64,000 nt of DNA from Actinostola sp. cb2023 (Eukaryota > Cnidaria > Anthozoa > Actiniaria > Actinostolidae), in NCBI GenBank assembly GCA_033675265.1, contig JAUJYZ010000309.1, positions 62,001 through 126,000 on the forward strand. Direction: 5' to 3'. Positions 20,104 to 30,347 of this stretch are shown here, in pieces (position 1 is the first letter of the stretch; every line of letters begins with the position of its first letter). The position numbers and the translations under genes are program-made. The notes beneath the pieces are model-generated. The model worked only from the letters and a program-made list of their open reading frames with translations, did no database searches and was not told the origin of the DNA.

Positions 20104-22456
20104 ATGACTTTTGTTTGCAATATCTGCAACAAGTCCTTCACCGAAGAAACCAACCTAGTGAGGCATAAGAAAGCTGTTCATAGTGGTCAAACGTTCAACT
20201 GTGAACGATGCGGGAAATCATTTAATTGGAACGGATGCTTTAAAACGTCACCAAAAGAAACACTCTCAAGACAAAACACACCAGTGTGAACACTGTAGTC
20301 GCAAGTTTTACAGAAAAGACAAGTTATTGGAACATCAGAACGTCTGTAAATACGAAAAACTCTATAACGAAAAAGAAAAGAAAAGAAAATCACCTGAAAA
20401 AAACGAAGGACCTCCGAAAAAGCGACAAAAATTAGATGACCAACCAAGCAATGAGGCGGAACCTTGTGACAGCGAAGACCCTTGTGATTTAACGTCTGCT
20501 ATGCAAGACTCGTTAAAAACCTTCAAGTTTAAACCACGAATTAAAGAAAAATACGACCTGAGACTGTGTTTACAGGGGAAAAAGAAAGCACTTTTAAACC
20601 GACTTCAACGAGAACTCGCGTCTAAAAGAGGCATCATGATCAAGTGGTTTGTCAGCGTACAAGTCAAGTTTATCAAACCCAAAGCTGATGGTACTGATAT
20701 TACTTCAGAACCTCATTTTCGAAGTCTCTGTACGACCACGGTCAACCCTGAAGAAGTAGAAGAGCAACTCAATGAAGTCAATCAAAAGATTTTAAATGTT
20801 TTTGCCATTTATCAGAGAGAGGGAAGCGGTTGGATGCTGTCTGAAGTGCTTCATTTGGATTTAAACATCGCCCAATACACTCCAATCAAAGGTTCCAGCT
20901 ATCTCCCCCTACCTAAACAATTGAAAGATAAGAAAGCTATTGTCAATATCAAGAACAACGACAACCGATGCTTCATGTGGAGCATTTTGGCGGCTTTACA
21001 CAAAGTCGAGCGTCACTCTAACCCAGAACGTATTCATCATTATCAACCGTACCTCAATCAACTGAACTTTAATGACATTGAGTTCCCTGTGTCCATCAGC
21101 AAAATACCCAAGTTTGAAAAGCAAAATCAGATCTCAGTAAATGTGTTTGGATTTGAAGAAGGAGCCTTGTTCCCAGTTCATATCAGCGAGGAACGATACA
21201 GTGTCCATGTCGATTTGCTGTTGTATTCCCTGGGACAGCAACATCACTACTGTCTGATCAGAGATCTCAATCGACTACTTTCCAATCAAAGAAAGCATAA
21301 TGGCAAGATGTTTCACTGTCCCCACTGTCTTCACGGGTTTGTGCGTCAAGATCTCCTAGACGATCACCAACCCCTGTGCAGTCAACATGGCGCGCAAAGG
21401 ATAGAACTCCCAAATGAGAACAACATGTTTCTACAATTCAAAGATTTTCACAAACAGTTGCGAGTCCCCTTTGCTATATATGCCGATTTTGAAAGCTTGA
21501 CTACCAAGATTGAGTCAGCTTCCCCAGACCCTACCAAGTCATCAACAGAAAAATATCAACACCATCAAGCCTGTGGGTTCGCCTATGTGATTGTTTCAGA
21601 GCGACCTGATTATTGTAAAGCACCAGTTCTCTACCGTGGGGAAGATGCGGTGGACGAGTTCCTAGAATCATTACAGAAAGAAGAACAAAGAATTGAAACA
21701 CTACTAGAAGACATAGTCCCGATGCAGTTAACTCCTTTAGAAGAAGATCGGTTTCAGCATGCTACTCTTTGTCACATATGCAAAGACGAACTGGGAGCAG
21801 ACAGAGTGCGCGATCACTGTCACGTGACGGGAAAATTTAGAGGTGCGGCACACAACGCGTGTAACCTGAACTTTCAATTTACGGGGCGTATCCCTGTCAT
21901 TCTCATCATGCAAGGACTCGGAAAGATCAAAAACAAACCCATCAACTGCATTCCCAACAATATAGAGAAATACCTCTCCTTCTCTATTGGCAACCTAGAC
22001 TTTATTGACTCTTTACAATTTATGAATACGTCGTTGGAGAAACTAGTTTGCAACTTAGCGAAAGAAGGGGATAATAAGTTCAGCATACTGAAAAAATACA
22101 TCGAGACCAGCAAAGTACCACTGTTGCTAAGGAAAGGTGTCTACCCATATGATTATATGGATAACATAGAAAAGTTTAAAGAACCTCAACTCCCTCCCAA
22201 GGAAGCTTTCTACAGCAAACTAACCAAAGAGCATATTAGTGGTGATGATTATCATCACGCACAAACTGTATTCACTACCTTTCAGTTGCAAAACCTAGGC
22301 GAGTACCATGACCTCTACCTACTCTCAGATGTGCTGCTCTTGGCTGATGTGTTTGAAAATTTCCGCAATATTTGTCTCAACTACTATGAGCTCGACCCAG
22401 CCCACTTTTATACCAGCCCAGGGTTGGCTTGGTCTGCCTGTCTCAAAATGGTATAA
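20104..22456 (+). pseudogene. Truncated Polinton family-B DNA polymerase (exonuclease half only)
   Basis: The N-terminus holds C2H2 fingers (CNICNKSFTEETNLVRHKKA, then CERCGKSF). A one-base offset near 20226 moves the rest into another frame, which stays open to 22456. Residue numbers below count from 20183. A cysteine-protease-like block follows: NDNRCFMWSIL at about 259-269 and HHYCLIRDL from 354. Another finger is CPHCLHGF. The exonuclease begins with Exo I YADFES (433-438). An endonuclease-VII-like zinc module follows: CHICKDEL from 530, DHCHVTGKFRGAAHNACN from 544. Exo III is LYLLSDVLLLADVF (Asp 716). The sequence stops just after LAWSACLKM, so the polymerase palm motifs are all missing. 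It cannot be a working polymerase and may persist only because the TIRs remain. Confidence 0.85.
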
Positions 22457-22513
22457 CTACATTAGCACATAGTCACCACAAGATCAATAGCCTGTAAAAT
22501 ACATGTATAGTTT

Positions 22514-22957
22514 TTAATAGAAATAAGTTTGAATGGAAAAGTTTAATTTTAATGTGAGTTTTCTGAATAAAAATATTTTTGAAAAACATCGCTGTTGTTG
22601 TTGTTCCTTGGGCAAGTTCAGGCCGGTGTTAATCCCCCTGTTGTTTATTTGTGCTGACATCACTTGTTTGTGTCACGAACTGCTAACTCACGGAAAAAAT
22701 AAAATACTGGTAAAATAAAAATAAAAACGTCAGCGAAAAACCGAAAAGGTCGTTCTAGAAATAGCCGGAGTTTTTAGTGTTACTGAAATGGTCTCTGATT
22801 GGTTCTTACGTCCTATGACATCACGCTTAGCTTTGGGCCCTGACGTCACTATTTTTAGTTGTAGTAGCACCCAGAATGGCAATGATGTCACTTCCGGGTG
22901 CGATCCACAGATCCACCCTGATCCACCCGACGCAGAACGCACATTGTGTATACTACT
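22514..22957 (-). repeat. Right Polinton terminal inverted repeat
   Basis: About 444 bp, reverse complement of the left TIR. It ends ...ATTGTGTATACTACT, followed directly by the ATGATA target duplication. Confidence 0.9.
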
Positions 22958-23047
22958 ATGATAATAATAATAATAACAACAATAATAATAATAATAACCA
23001 CAATAATAATAATAACAATAATAACAATAATAATAATAATGATGATG

Positions 23048-23081
<34 letters not shown>

Positions 23082-23119
23082 GATTTGCTCTGTCTATTCT
23101 CATCATAGTTTCTTTACCA

Positions 23120-23181
<62 letters not shown>

Positions 23182-23196
23182 TAATAATAACTACAA
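22958..23196. repeat. (AAT)n array, right flank of the Polinton
   Basis: A triplet tract of AAT, AAC and GAT continues the array at 16652-17076. It is interrupted by a short unique stretch near 23083-23120. Confidence 0.95.
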
Positions 23197-23197
23197 T

Positions 23198-23558
23198 AGG
23201 AATTCTTCCAGTCCCTTATAGAGGTCCCTTGGTAACCGTAACTAGGTATCAACTACTTTAGGAATTCTTCCAGTCCCTTATAGAGGTCCCTTGGTAACCG
23301 TAACTAGGTATCAACTACTTTAGGAATTCTTACAGTCCCTTATAGAGGTCCCTTGGTAGCCGTAACTATGTATCAACTACTTTAGGAATTCTTCCAGTCG
23401 CTTATAGAGGTCCCTTGGTAACCGTAACTAGGTATCAACTACTTTAGGAATTCTTACAGTCCCTTATAGAGGTCCCTTGGTAGCCGTAACTATGTATCAA
23501 CTACTTTAGGAATTCTTCCAGTCCCTTATAGAGGTCCCTTGCTAACCGTAACTAGGTG
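23198..23558. repeat. 62-bp tandem repeat, about six copies
   Basis: The unit contains AGGAATTCTTCCAGTCCCTT, ATAGAGGTCCCTTGGTAACC and GTAACTAGGTATCAACTAC. Alternating variants (TTACAGTCC, GGTAGCCG) suggest a two-unit higher-order pattern. Confidence 0.9.
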
Positions 23559-23662
23559 TCATACCGGCACATAAATTGACATCGGAATGACGTCAAGGGT
23601 GAACCTTTGACGTCACGGTAACTTAGCAATTAATTGGAATCTACCCTCCATCCAATAGCATA

Positions 23663-23913
23663 CTATTCGCGGCAGTCCCTTTCACGCTCGCTTAATAAGA
23701 GATGGAGAAATGCAACCGCGCTTGAGTGAGTTGGAAGTGCAAAGGGATAGGGTCAGGGAGGGGAGAGGAAAGAGCACGGTAGCTTTGGGAGGCAAGCGCG
23801 AAAGAGAGTGTCAAGCCAGTAGCCAATAGCCGAAGGGTTCTTACGCGAACTGGGCAGTAATTAGATGCATAGCTCTTATTTATACTCGCGCTGCAAGGGA
23901 CTGGCGCGAATAG
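23663..23913. mobile_element. 251-bp element, CTATTCGCGG...CGCGAATAG ends
   Basis: Left end CTATTCGCGGCAGTCCCTT and right end AAGGGACTGGCGCGAATAG are imperfect TIRs. CATA stands on both sides, a possible short target duplication. A second, longer element with the same ends follows after only four bases. Confidence 0.7.
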
Positions 23914-23917
23914 CATA

Positions 23918-25912
23918 CTATTCGCGGCAGTCCCTTTCACACTCGCTTAATAAGAGATGGAGAAATGCGCCCGCGCCCAGAAGCTTAGCGTTTGATGCGG
24001 TCTAATACCAAGTCACTCGAGACCTTTGCCAATACTCAAAAAGCCAAGTCCAAAACTTAACTAGGCAGGACCCTCCAGCCACCCAAAACTTAGGATGAGT
24101 GGCTTACGTGGAAGGCATAGTGAAACGCGCGAGACTGTTTTAGCTAGTGTATGACACTATATATGGAGGCAGCTGCAGCCACAGAAAGGTGGGCGTGAAT
24201 CAATAATCTACAGGCTGCCAGCCCTTGGGTGGTAAAAGGAGATGGAAATATAAGGTAAAGCGTTTCTGCGCGGGAGTAACCCACCCAAGGGATGACAGCC
24301 TGAGCGTCAGTAATCCGACTAGGGCATTAGACATCCTTTCAGGCTACCATAGGAGATAGGGAAAACCCAAATAGCGCGGGAGAGGACACAAAACAAAAAC
24401 TTCACAAAATGTTAGAGCAACGGAAATAAACCGAAAATAAAACGAACAGGGACAGTATACGTATCTGAGGCACAACACCATCACCGAATTAATAATTCTT
24501 GTAGCGCCCACAAAGGGCCAACAGTGAAAATACCGTAAGGCACGCACAATCAATGATATGCGAAAACGGGAAGAACAAAGGGAGACAATAACAAAGGAAA
24601 GGAAACAAAGGGAGGTGTGGAGGGAGGGACAACAACAAAGAGAAACAATACAACACCAAATTGGATGCAAATGCGAGAAGCAGCAAATCTGCAAATGTCG
24701 AAAACACAAATATACCCAAAACCGAACAACTCAGTCGAATTTGCACCGTCTTGACAATATATAGGGTGCAGAACGCTATAATAATAATAATAACGCTAAG
24801 GGAAATCATTGCTCAACATTAACCATGCAACTAGAATGCTTGGACATTACGTCACGGTACGCAAAGGGAAATATCAAGCACAAGCCATACGACAATGTTC
24901 AACCTCATACCCCTAAGCATGCAAAACTTATATATAAACGAGGCAAAGGGGAGGGAAAGCATGCATAAAGTAAAGATGACGTTGTATCATGTTGTATAGT
25001 ACCGACTATAGAACACAAACAAACAACCGAGAAGGGAAACTGAGGGAAATGCAACTCCACAAACCCGGTGTTTGCGAGGCCAGCACGGTAAACAAACACT
25101 CACTTGAGAGTTCAACACACGTGCAAACTTGTAGGGAGCCGAGGGAAATGCAACTCCACAAACCCGGTGTTTGCGAGGCGAAGCACGGTAAACAAAAACT
25201 CACTTTAGAGTTCAACATAAGTGCAAACTTTTAGGGAGCCGAGGGAAATGCAACTACACAAACCCGGTGTTTGCGAGGCGAAGCACGGTAAACAAAAACT
25301 CACTGTAGAGTTCAACACACACGTGCAAACTATTAGGGAGCCGAGGGAAATGCAACTACACAAACCCGGTGTTTGCGAGGCGAAGCACGGTAAACAAAAA
25401 CTCACTGTAGAGTTCAACACACGTGCAAACTATTGGGGAGCCGAGGGAAATGCAACTCCACAAACCCGGTGTTTGCGAGGCGAAGCACGGTAAACAAAAC
25501 TCACTGTAGAGTTCAACATACGTGCAAACTATTAGGGAGCCGAGGGAAATGCAACTCCACAAACCCGGTGTTTGCGAGGCGAAGCACGGTAAACAAACAC
25601 TCACATTAGAGTTCAACACACGTGCAAACGTTTAGGGAGCCGAGGGAAATCGAACGAACTTGAAACCGACCTATAAAACGTTTATACCTGAAAGGACCAT
25701 GGTCTGGATTCGCAGCAGGTACTTATATACTTGGTTGGGATGACTTCTCAACGCCTGGGCTTGTTCAACAGCAGCTAGGACAGGAATTTGTTCATCGGCC
25801 ATGACTGAGTAAGGATATAGGTAGCGTAGCGAAGGGTTCTTACGCGAACTGGGCAGTAATTAGATGCAGAGCTCTTATTTATACTCGCGCTGCAAGGGAC
25901 TGGCGCGAATAG
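23918..25912. mobile_element. 2.0-kb element with the same ends as its neighbour
   Basis: The left end at 23918 repeats the first 60 bp of the preceding element. The right end (25830-25912) repeats its last 80 bp (TTCTTACGCGAACTGGGCAG through GGCGCGAATAG). The interior is unique sequence (24000-24980) plus six 101-bp tandem repeats. No transposase ORF is visible, so it is presumably the longer non-autonomous relative of the short copy. Confidence 0.65.
25033..25650. repeat. 101-bp tandem repeat, six copies
   Basis: The unit contains GAGGGAAATGCAACTCCACA, AACCCGGTGTTTGCGAGG and AAGCACGGTAAACAAA. Small length differences (ACAC against ACACAC, one A lost) shift frames, so the ORFs through it are not genes. 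Confidence 0.92.
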
Positions 25913-26399
25913 TTGGCGGATCGGCTGCTTTTTCCACATAGTGGTGACTGTGAATGAATTCATGCCGTGACCGTGCGCCGTTTTTTTTCACAGTCATATA
26001 TAAGTATCTGGTCGTAGCTGCTATATATCTTTGAATCGAAAGTGGCAGAAAGGTTGTATAGATCAAAGTACTACTGATTTAGGTTCGCAAAGAATCATTG
26101 TCAAGTATATTTCGTTAATTAAAATGCAAATTGATTGGATGAGAACGTCATAGCTGCATGTACTGTAATCGAGATTCCTCATTTCGTGTATTTCAATTCA
26201 TAACTCATATTATCGACATCGACATATTTGAGGAAGGTACTTTCAATTTCTAAATTCTGGCACGCGTTGCAATCGGCTTTTGAAGAATTTCGATTAAGTT
26301 GGTGATCATTCACACAGGGGTTAACGTCTGGGTCTCCTTGTCGATAATATTCTTCAGTAATTTGTATATAAAGTATAATTAATTTCAAATCATTCAAGC

Positions 26400-27806
26400 A
26401 TGTTTCCTGTCGACGGACCGAGCGACGATGAAACGATCGATACATCTGACCACAGTTTTAAAGAGGCAAATGGACGGCAGGACACAACCGTTGGACTCCA
26501 TCTTAAAAAGAATAAAGAGCATGTCCCACTACAACGTAAAGTGATCGATGCAGTGTTGTGCTCTCAGGATATTGAAATATTACAATGCTTACCATCTCGT
26601 GAATCCGTGTCTCACATATTGACATCAATCGGAAGAGAACAGGGTACACGTAATGGCAGCGAACCTCCTCATATCCCATTTCCCAACGTCCATACGGTCA
26701 ATCGTGCACCCATTCAGTCAGCCTTGGATATCGACTTGTCTTTGTACACACGCCACGGTCAACTACCTCCATTACCAGCACAACCAATACGCCAATCAAC
26801 TGTTACAGATATGCTATCTGTACCTGTTGTTATACCACCCACGCCAAAAATAACAACTGATCCTTCAAAAAGCGATGGTCCATTAGTTTGGTCTCCTTCA
26901 GAAGGTTCTCCGTATATTCAACAATCGTTCCTCGATACTTCATCGGGATATTGTGCATCATCTCCAGGGTGTGTCTCATCACGTGCTATTTCATCGTCGG
27001 AACCATCACCGGTGTTGGGAATGGACGATCCTCATCGTCACTTACCTGTACCGCCAACTGCTCCACCCACATGGAAAAATTGTCCACGAAGGAGACGTTA
27101 CAAAACATCTTCAGCGATGCAATTTCCAGCAGGAACATCTGAATCTTCACAAGCATTGGACAGTAATCAGTGGTACTTACCTGTACCGCCAACTGCTCCA
27201 CCCATAGATAACAATTGTCCACGAAGGAGACGTTACAAAACATCTCCAGCGATGCTATCACCAGCAGAAACATCTGAATCTTCACAAGCATTGAGCAATA
27301 ATCAGCCGCACTTACCTGTACCGCCAACTGCTCCACCCATAAATAACAATTGTCCACGAAGGAGACGCTACAAAACATCTCCAGCGATGCTATTACCAGC
27401 AGGAACATCTGAATCTGCACAAGCATTGAACAGTAATCAGTGGCACTTACCTGTACCGCCAACTGCTTTCCTAAACAGTAATGTTTCACGACAGATTGAA
27501 CAACACCAAGACCCTGCATCACACAGCATCACAAGCACAGAACCAGTTGTGAGCAATCAGCTGCCAATCGATCCACCAATCACTCCAGAGGAGCTGCGAT
27601 TGATACTAGAGTATCGGAAGTGCAGACCAGTTCAAAGAGGAGCAGTGTGTGAAGAATTGGAGAAGGTCATGAATGTGGTGAAATTCAACGGCAAGAAATA
27701 CAATCTATTCATGCTGAGAAAGGAATACATCGATATGATGCAAGACATGAACGAACGTGAATCTGTGTTGAGGTTTCTTTTGAAACTTAAAGTATTCAGA
27801 CATTAA
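26400..27806 (+). CDS. 468-aa protein with 45-aa Pro/Arg repeats, unknown function
   Basis: A single uninterrupted ORF. ATG 26400 is the first after an in-frame stop at 26376, so the start is well defined. The N-terminal 200 residues are acidic then Pro/Ser-rich with no known domain. Residues about 215-357 consist of three 45-aa repeats plus a partial fourth (period 135 bp, 27042-27470). Each repeat contains LPVPPTAPP, NCPRRRRYKTS and a GTSESSQAL-type linker. The C-terminal about 75 residues are charged and look folded and helical (TPEELRLILEYRKCRP, GKKYNLFMLRKEYIDMMQDM). The basic RRRRYK blocks could be nuclear-localisation signals and the PPTAPP blocks ligand sites; both are inference. A stray fragment of the repeat lies at 39692-39780. 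No signal peptide or membrane segment is visible. Confidence 0.7.
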   Translation: MFPVDGPSDDETIDTSDHSFKEANGRQDTTVGLHLKKNKEHVPLQRKVIDAVLCSQDIEILQCLPSRESVSHILTSIGREQGTRNGSEPPHIPFPNVHTVNRAPIQSALDIDLSLYTRHGQLPPLPAQPIRQSTVTDMLSVPVVIPPTPKITTDPSKSDGPLVWSPSEGSPYIQQSFLDTSSGYCASSPGCVSSRAISSSEPSPVLGMDDPHRHLPVPPTAPPTWKNCPRRRRYKTSSAMQFPAGTSESSQALDSNQWYLPVPPTAPPIDNNCPRRRRYKTSPAMLSPAETSESSQALSNNQPHLPVPPTAPPINNNCPRRRRYKTSPAMLLPAGTSESAQALNSNQWHLPVPPTAFLNSNVSRQIEQHQDPASHSITSTEPVVSNQLPIDPPITPEELRLILEYRKCRPVQRGAVCEELEKVMNVVKFNGKKYNLFMLRKEYIDMMQDMNERESVLRFLLKLKVFRH

Positions 27807-27811
27807 TTAAG

Positions 27812-28001
27812 GAATATAAAACGGTTTTCCGTGTTATATAGCCTGATCTAAACACGCGTGATGTTGGGAGAACACGAGAGAAGCGTAGAAAACCATGAGC
27901 CGTAAGCGAGTGGTTTCCAGCTTCTCGAGTCTTCTCCGAACATCGCAAGTGCTTAATTAGATCAGGCTATATAACGCGGAAAACTGTTTTATATTTCTTT
28001 T
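27812..28001. mobile_element. 190-bp hairpin MITE just after the 468-aa gene
   Basis: Arms GGAATATAAAACGGTTTTCC and the complement at 27965-28001 share TATATAGCCTGATCTAA. It starts five bases after the stop codon, so it may supply the 3' UTR of that gene. Confidence 0.8.
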
Positions 28002-28207
28002 AAAAAAACTAGACGCTCTAGATCACTTTGCGAATATCTTAGGCCGTGTCGACGCTGAGAAATGTTCACATCGAAGAAAGCCCCATCGTTGCTGATCTTT
28101 CCGCGATTTGGAAATGTACATGTCTCGCGACCATTTATTATTGCTGTTTTTTGTTAAATTTGTAGAAGCTGAGTCACTGGGTTTTCGCGCTGACGTCGAT
28201 TAACCAA

Positions 28208-28915
28208 TTATTTAATACCTTCGCTGCTTGACTTTAAATCGGAAATCAACCACATTAGATGTAAATGTTTGTATTTGATGTCACAATCATCAAGACTATT
28301 TACCAAGTCTTCTACTGAATACGTGAAATTCAATACACAGGACGTGACGAGATAAACGATCGCTTCTACAATAATAATACTGATTGTATAAACATAATCT
28401 AACTGTATTTTACTAGCATTTAACACAATAAAACATAACAAGAGAATGACGCGTACGATATTTACTGTGAGGACTGTAACTGTAAGAGCCACATGTGCTG
28501 AATAACTAGTTTTCCAGTTGCTTCGTGGACGATCATCTTTCGCTTCATCCAACAAGGCGACATTCAAGTTCAGGTCATCAAGATCAGTCTTGCTCGTGCT
28601 TTTCTTGCAATCAGAGTAGTTCTTTTCAGCTTCAGAGTTCGTTGTTAAGTCAATAGTCATTGTTTTGTCATTTTGTTCGTAGTTTGTGTTCACAGTTTTC
28701 TCATTTGCTTTTGATATTTCATAACATTTTGGATTTAAGACTTTTTCAGATATGATTTTGAGTCCGCGGAACGACCTGGTCCGAAAACACTTGACATCTT
28801 TTAGAGTAGGTCTAACGCTAACGGTGTGTGAGTTTGTATGTGAGATGAGCGTGTTAGACATACTTCCTTCAAATGTTTTTTTTCTCACGATCACAAGACG
28901 ACAACCTTCCTCCAA
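28208..28915 (-). CDS. Membrane-protein C-terminal ORF, GPCR-like last two helices
   Basis: The minus-strand ORF is open from about 28995, without an in-frame ATG before 28858 (MSNTLISH), and ends at 28208. The first about 150 residues are hydrophilic and Ser/Thr/Lys-rich. Two hydrophobic helices follow: VALTVTVLTVNIVRVILLLC and YTISIIIVEAIVYLVTSC. The second leads into VLNFTYSVEDLVN, which resembles the end of helix 7 in class A GPCRs (normally NPxxY; here the Pro is replaced), and a short tail follows. It could be the last exon of a receptor with a long third intracellular loop or a degenerate copy. AATAAA on the minus strand lies about 75 bp past the stop. Confidence 0.4.
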   Translation of the reverse strand: MEEGCRLVIVRKKTFEGSMSNTLISHTNSHTVSVRPTLKDVKCFRTRSFRGLKIISEKVLNPKCYEISKANEKTVNTNYEQNDKTMTIDLTTNSEAEKNYSDCKKSTSKTDLDDLNLNVALLDEAKDDRPRSNWKTSYSAHVALTVTVLTVNIVRVILLLCFIVLNASKIQLDYVYTISIIIVEAIVYLVTSCVLNFTYSVEDLVNSLDDCDIKYKHLHLMWLISDLKSSSEGIK

Positions 28916-28995
28916 TAACGTTTGTGAAGAACGAGGACGATATGCGATGTCTCGTGCTGATAAGCCATGTGGTTTGAGCCTTCGGTGATTATCTT

Positions 28996-30300
28996 AGCGG
29001 CCGGCACAGGGCGCATGCGCTGTAGAAACTTGCTGATTTGAGGTCAAAGAATACCGGCCTGCATTTTTAGAGTCGGGTCTTCCACAGGAAGCCCGACTAA
29101 TAACTACAAGGATTTCTTTTTGAAAAAATGCTTTATTTACGCGAGATTTTACTGATCAAATTTGCAATTCTCCTGAAAAGCGTCAGAAATCGCCCATCGT
29201 CCAATCCAATCTCACGAAAGAAATCCGGCGAAATGGCAAGCGACTCGACAACTTTTATCTGTGCCGTTTAGTGTTTTGACAGGAAAAATGTTTTGAAGGA
29301 ATGCTATTTTCTGTCAGAAAATTACAGAAGAATGCTTCTTACACATCCTTTCGGTCAGTTTCTGTATCCTGTGAACACGAAACATGAAGAAAAATGAGAA
29401 AAGCTGAGCTGAGCTGATTCAATGAAAACGAATCGTCAAACTTTCTGAAATATTTGACAACTTGAAGAATGAGCACGAAGTCAAGTAGTTAGCATGTGAT
29501 TGAGAAAACTGAGCAGTTAGATTTAGTTTTCTTCGTTATTGTGGACAAAAGTGGACGATTCGTCGCCTTTCTTGATGTGTTTCCAGGTCGACTTTGAAGC
29601 TCAATCCTTAATTGCACATTTTCGGTTTCAAAACAGCAAAATCTCATCTAGATAGAACTTGAACTTGACTAAACAAGAAAAACTGTAATTCTATGGCTTT
29701 TGTTAAAAATGTATTTATTAAATAAAACATGCTTAACACCAGAAAAAATGCATTCGGTATCGATCAAATCCACTGCATTTCTTCAAGGTCTTTCAAGGTC
29801 ATGAAAACCCCAATACGTAGCGTGCTTAGATACTCTCTTCTCATACTCATTAATTATTCATGAGGTAACGTACCAGCCAATCAAATGCGCAGAATAATAC
29901 CACGTGATGTACTTTGAAACTAGGGAAAGTACTGGCAAGAATAACTGGATATTTTTCCAGTAACGGCTGGAAAAAAAGATTTCCAGCTACTGGAAAATTT
30001 CCAGTTATTCTCCCCAGTACTTATCATAAGGAACGATTAGAACTAATCGCCCCTCATGACTGTAAATGAGTTCTTATCCAGCTCATATAACAATCATCGG
30101 GACCTTGAACAGAGTAGAGGCAATACCACTATGTCCAAATTCGCTTTAATCTGAAAGCAGGCTCTACTCCATGCTACTCAAGAGTCCAACACATGTGGGA
30201 TACGATGTCCTCAACTCTACGCATGAGCAGAGCATATGCAAAGACTCAAATTCTTGCTTTTCCGGGCTAAAATATTGTAACTCTTTATTTATTGCCTTTA
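28996..30300. other. Intergenic, no gene seen
   Basis: It contains a GC-rich stem AGTCGGG...CCCGACT at 29071-29098 and a hairpin at 29927-30021 (AAAGTACTGG...CCAGTACTT ends, a short MITE). Otherwise there are no sizeable ORFs. Confidence 0.5.
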
Positions 30301-30309
30301 GGCCATTGC

Positions 30310-30315
30310 AAGTAT

Positions 30316-30347
<32 letters not shown>

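Larger units (their letters stand above)
17077..22957. mobile_element. Internally deleted Polinton/Maverick DNA transposon
   Basis: Terminal inverted repeats of about 445 bp (17077-17524 and 22514-22957) begin AGTAGTATACACAATGTGCG. The 5' AG and TIRs of hundreds of bp are Polinton hallmarks. The 6-mer ATGATA flanks both ends (17071-17076 and 22958-22963), matching the 6-bp target duplication of the group, although the site lies in a triplet repeat. At 5.9 kb it is about a third of a full element (15-20 kb). It retains a minus-strand zinc-finger ORF and a truncated protein-primed PolB gene. Integrase, packaging ATPase, protease and capsid genes are absent. A 1.29-kb foldback element is nested at 18574-19862. 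Confidence 0.9.

Noticed and set aside
23990..24340. rRNA-like or structured RNA in the GC-richer block
   Set aside because: I could match no conserved rRNA segment; it is internal to the 2-kb element.
25006..25619. Cys-rich repeated ORFs (CLPCFASQTPGLWSCISL) resembling a secreted peptide family
   Set aside because: They are frames through the 101-bp tandem repeat and are broken by small indels; no start, signal or splice context.
26986..27522. 178-aa minus-strand ORF opposite the 468-aa gene
   Set aside because: Antisense shadow of the in-frame 135-bp repeats.
29071..29098. Stem AGTCGGG...CCCGACT as a histone-type or rho-independent terminator
   Set aside because: No histone gene nearby, the stem does not match the histone 3' consensus, and rho-independent terminators are bacterial.
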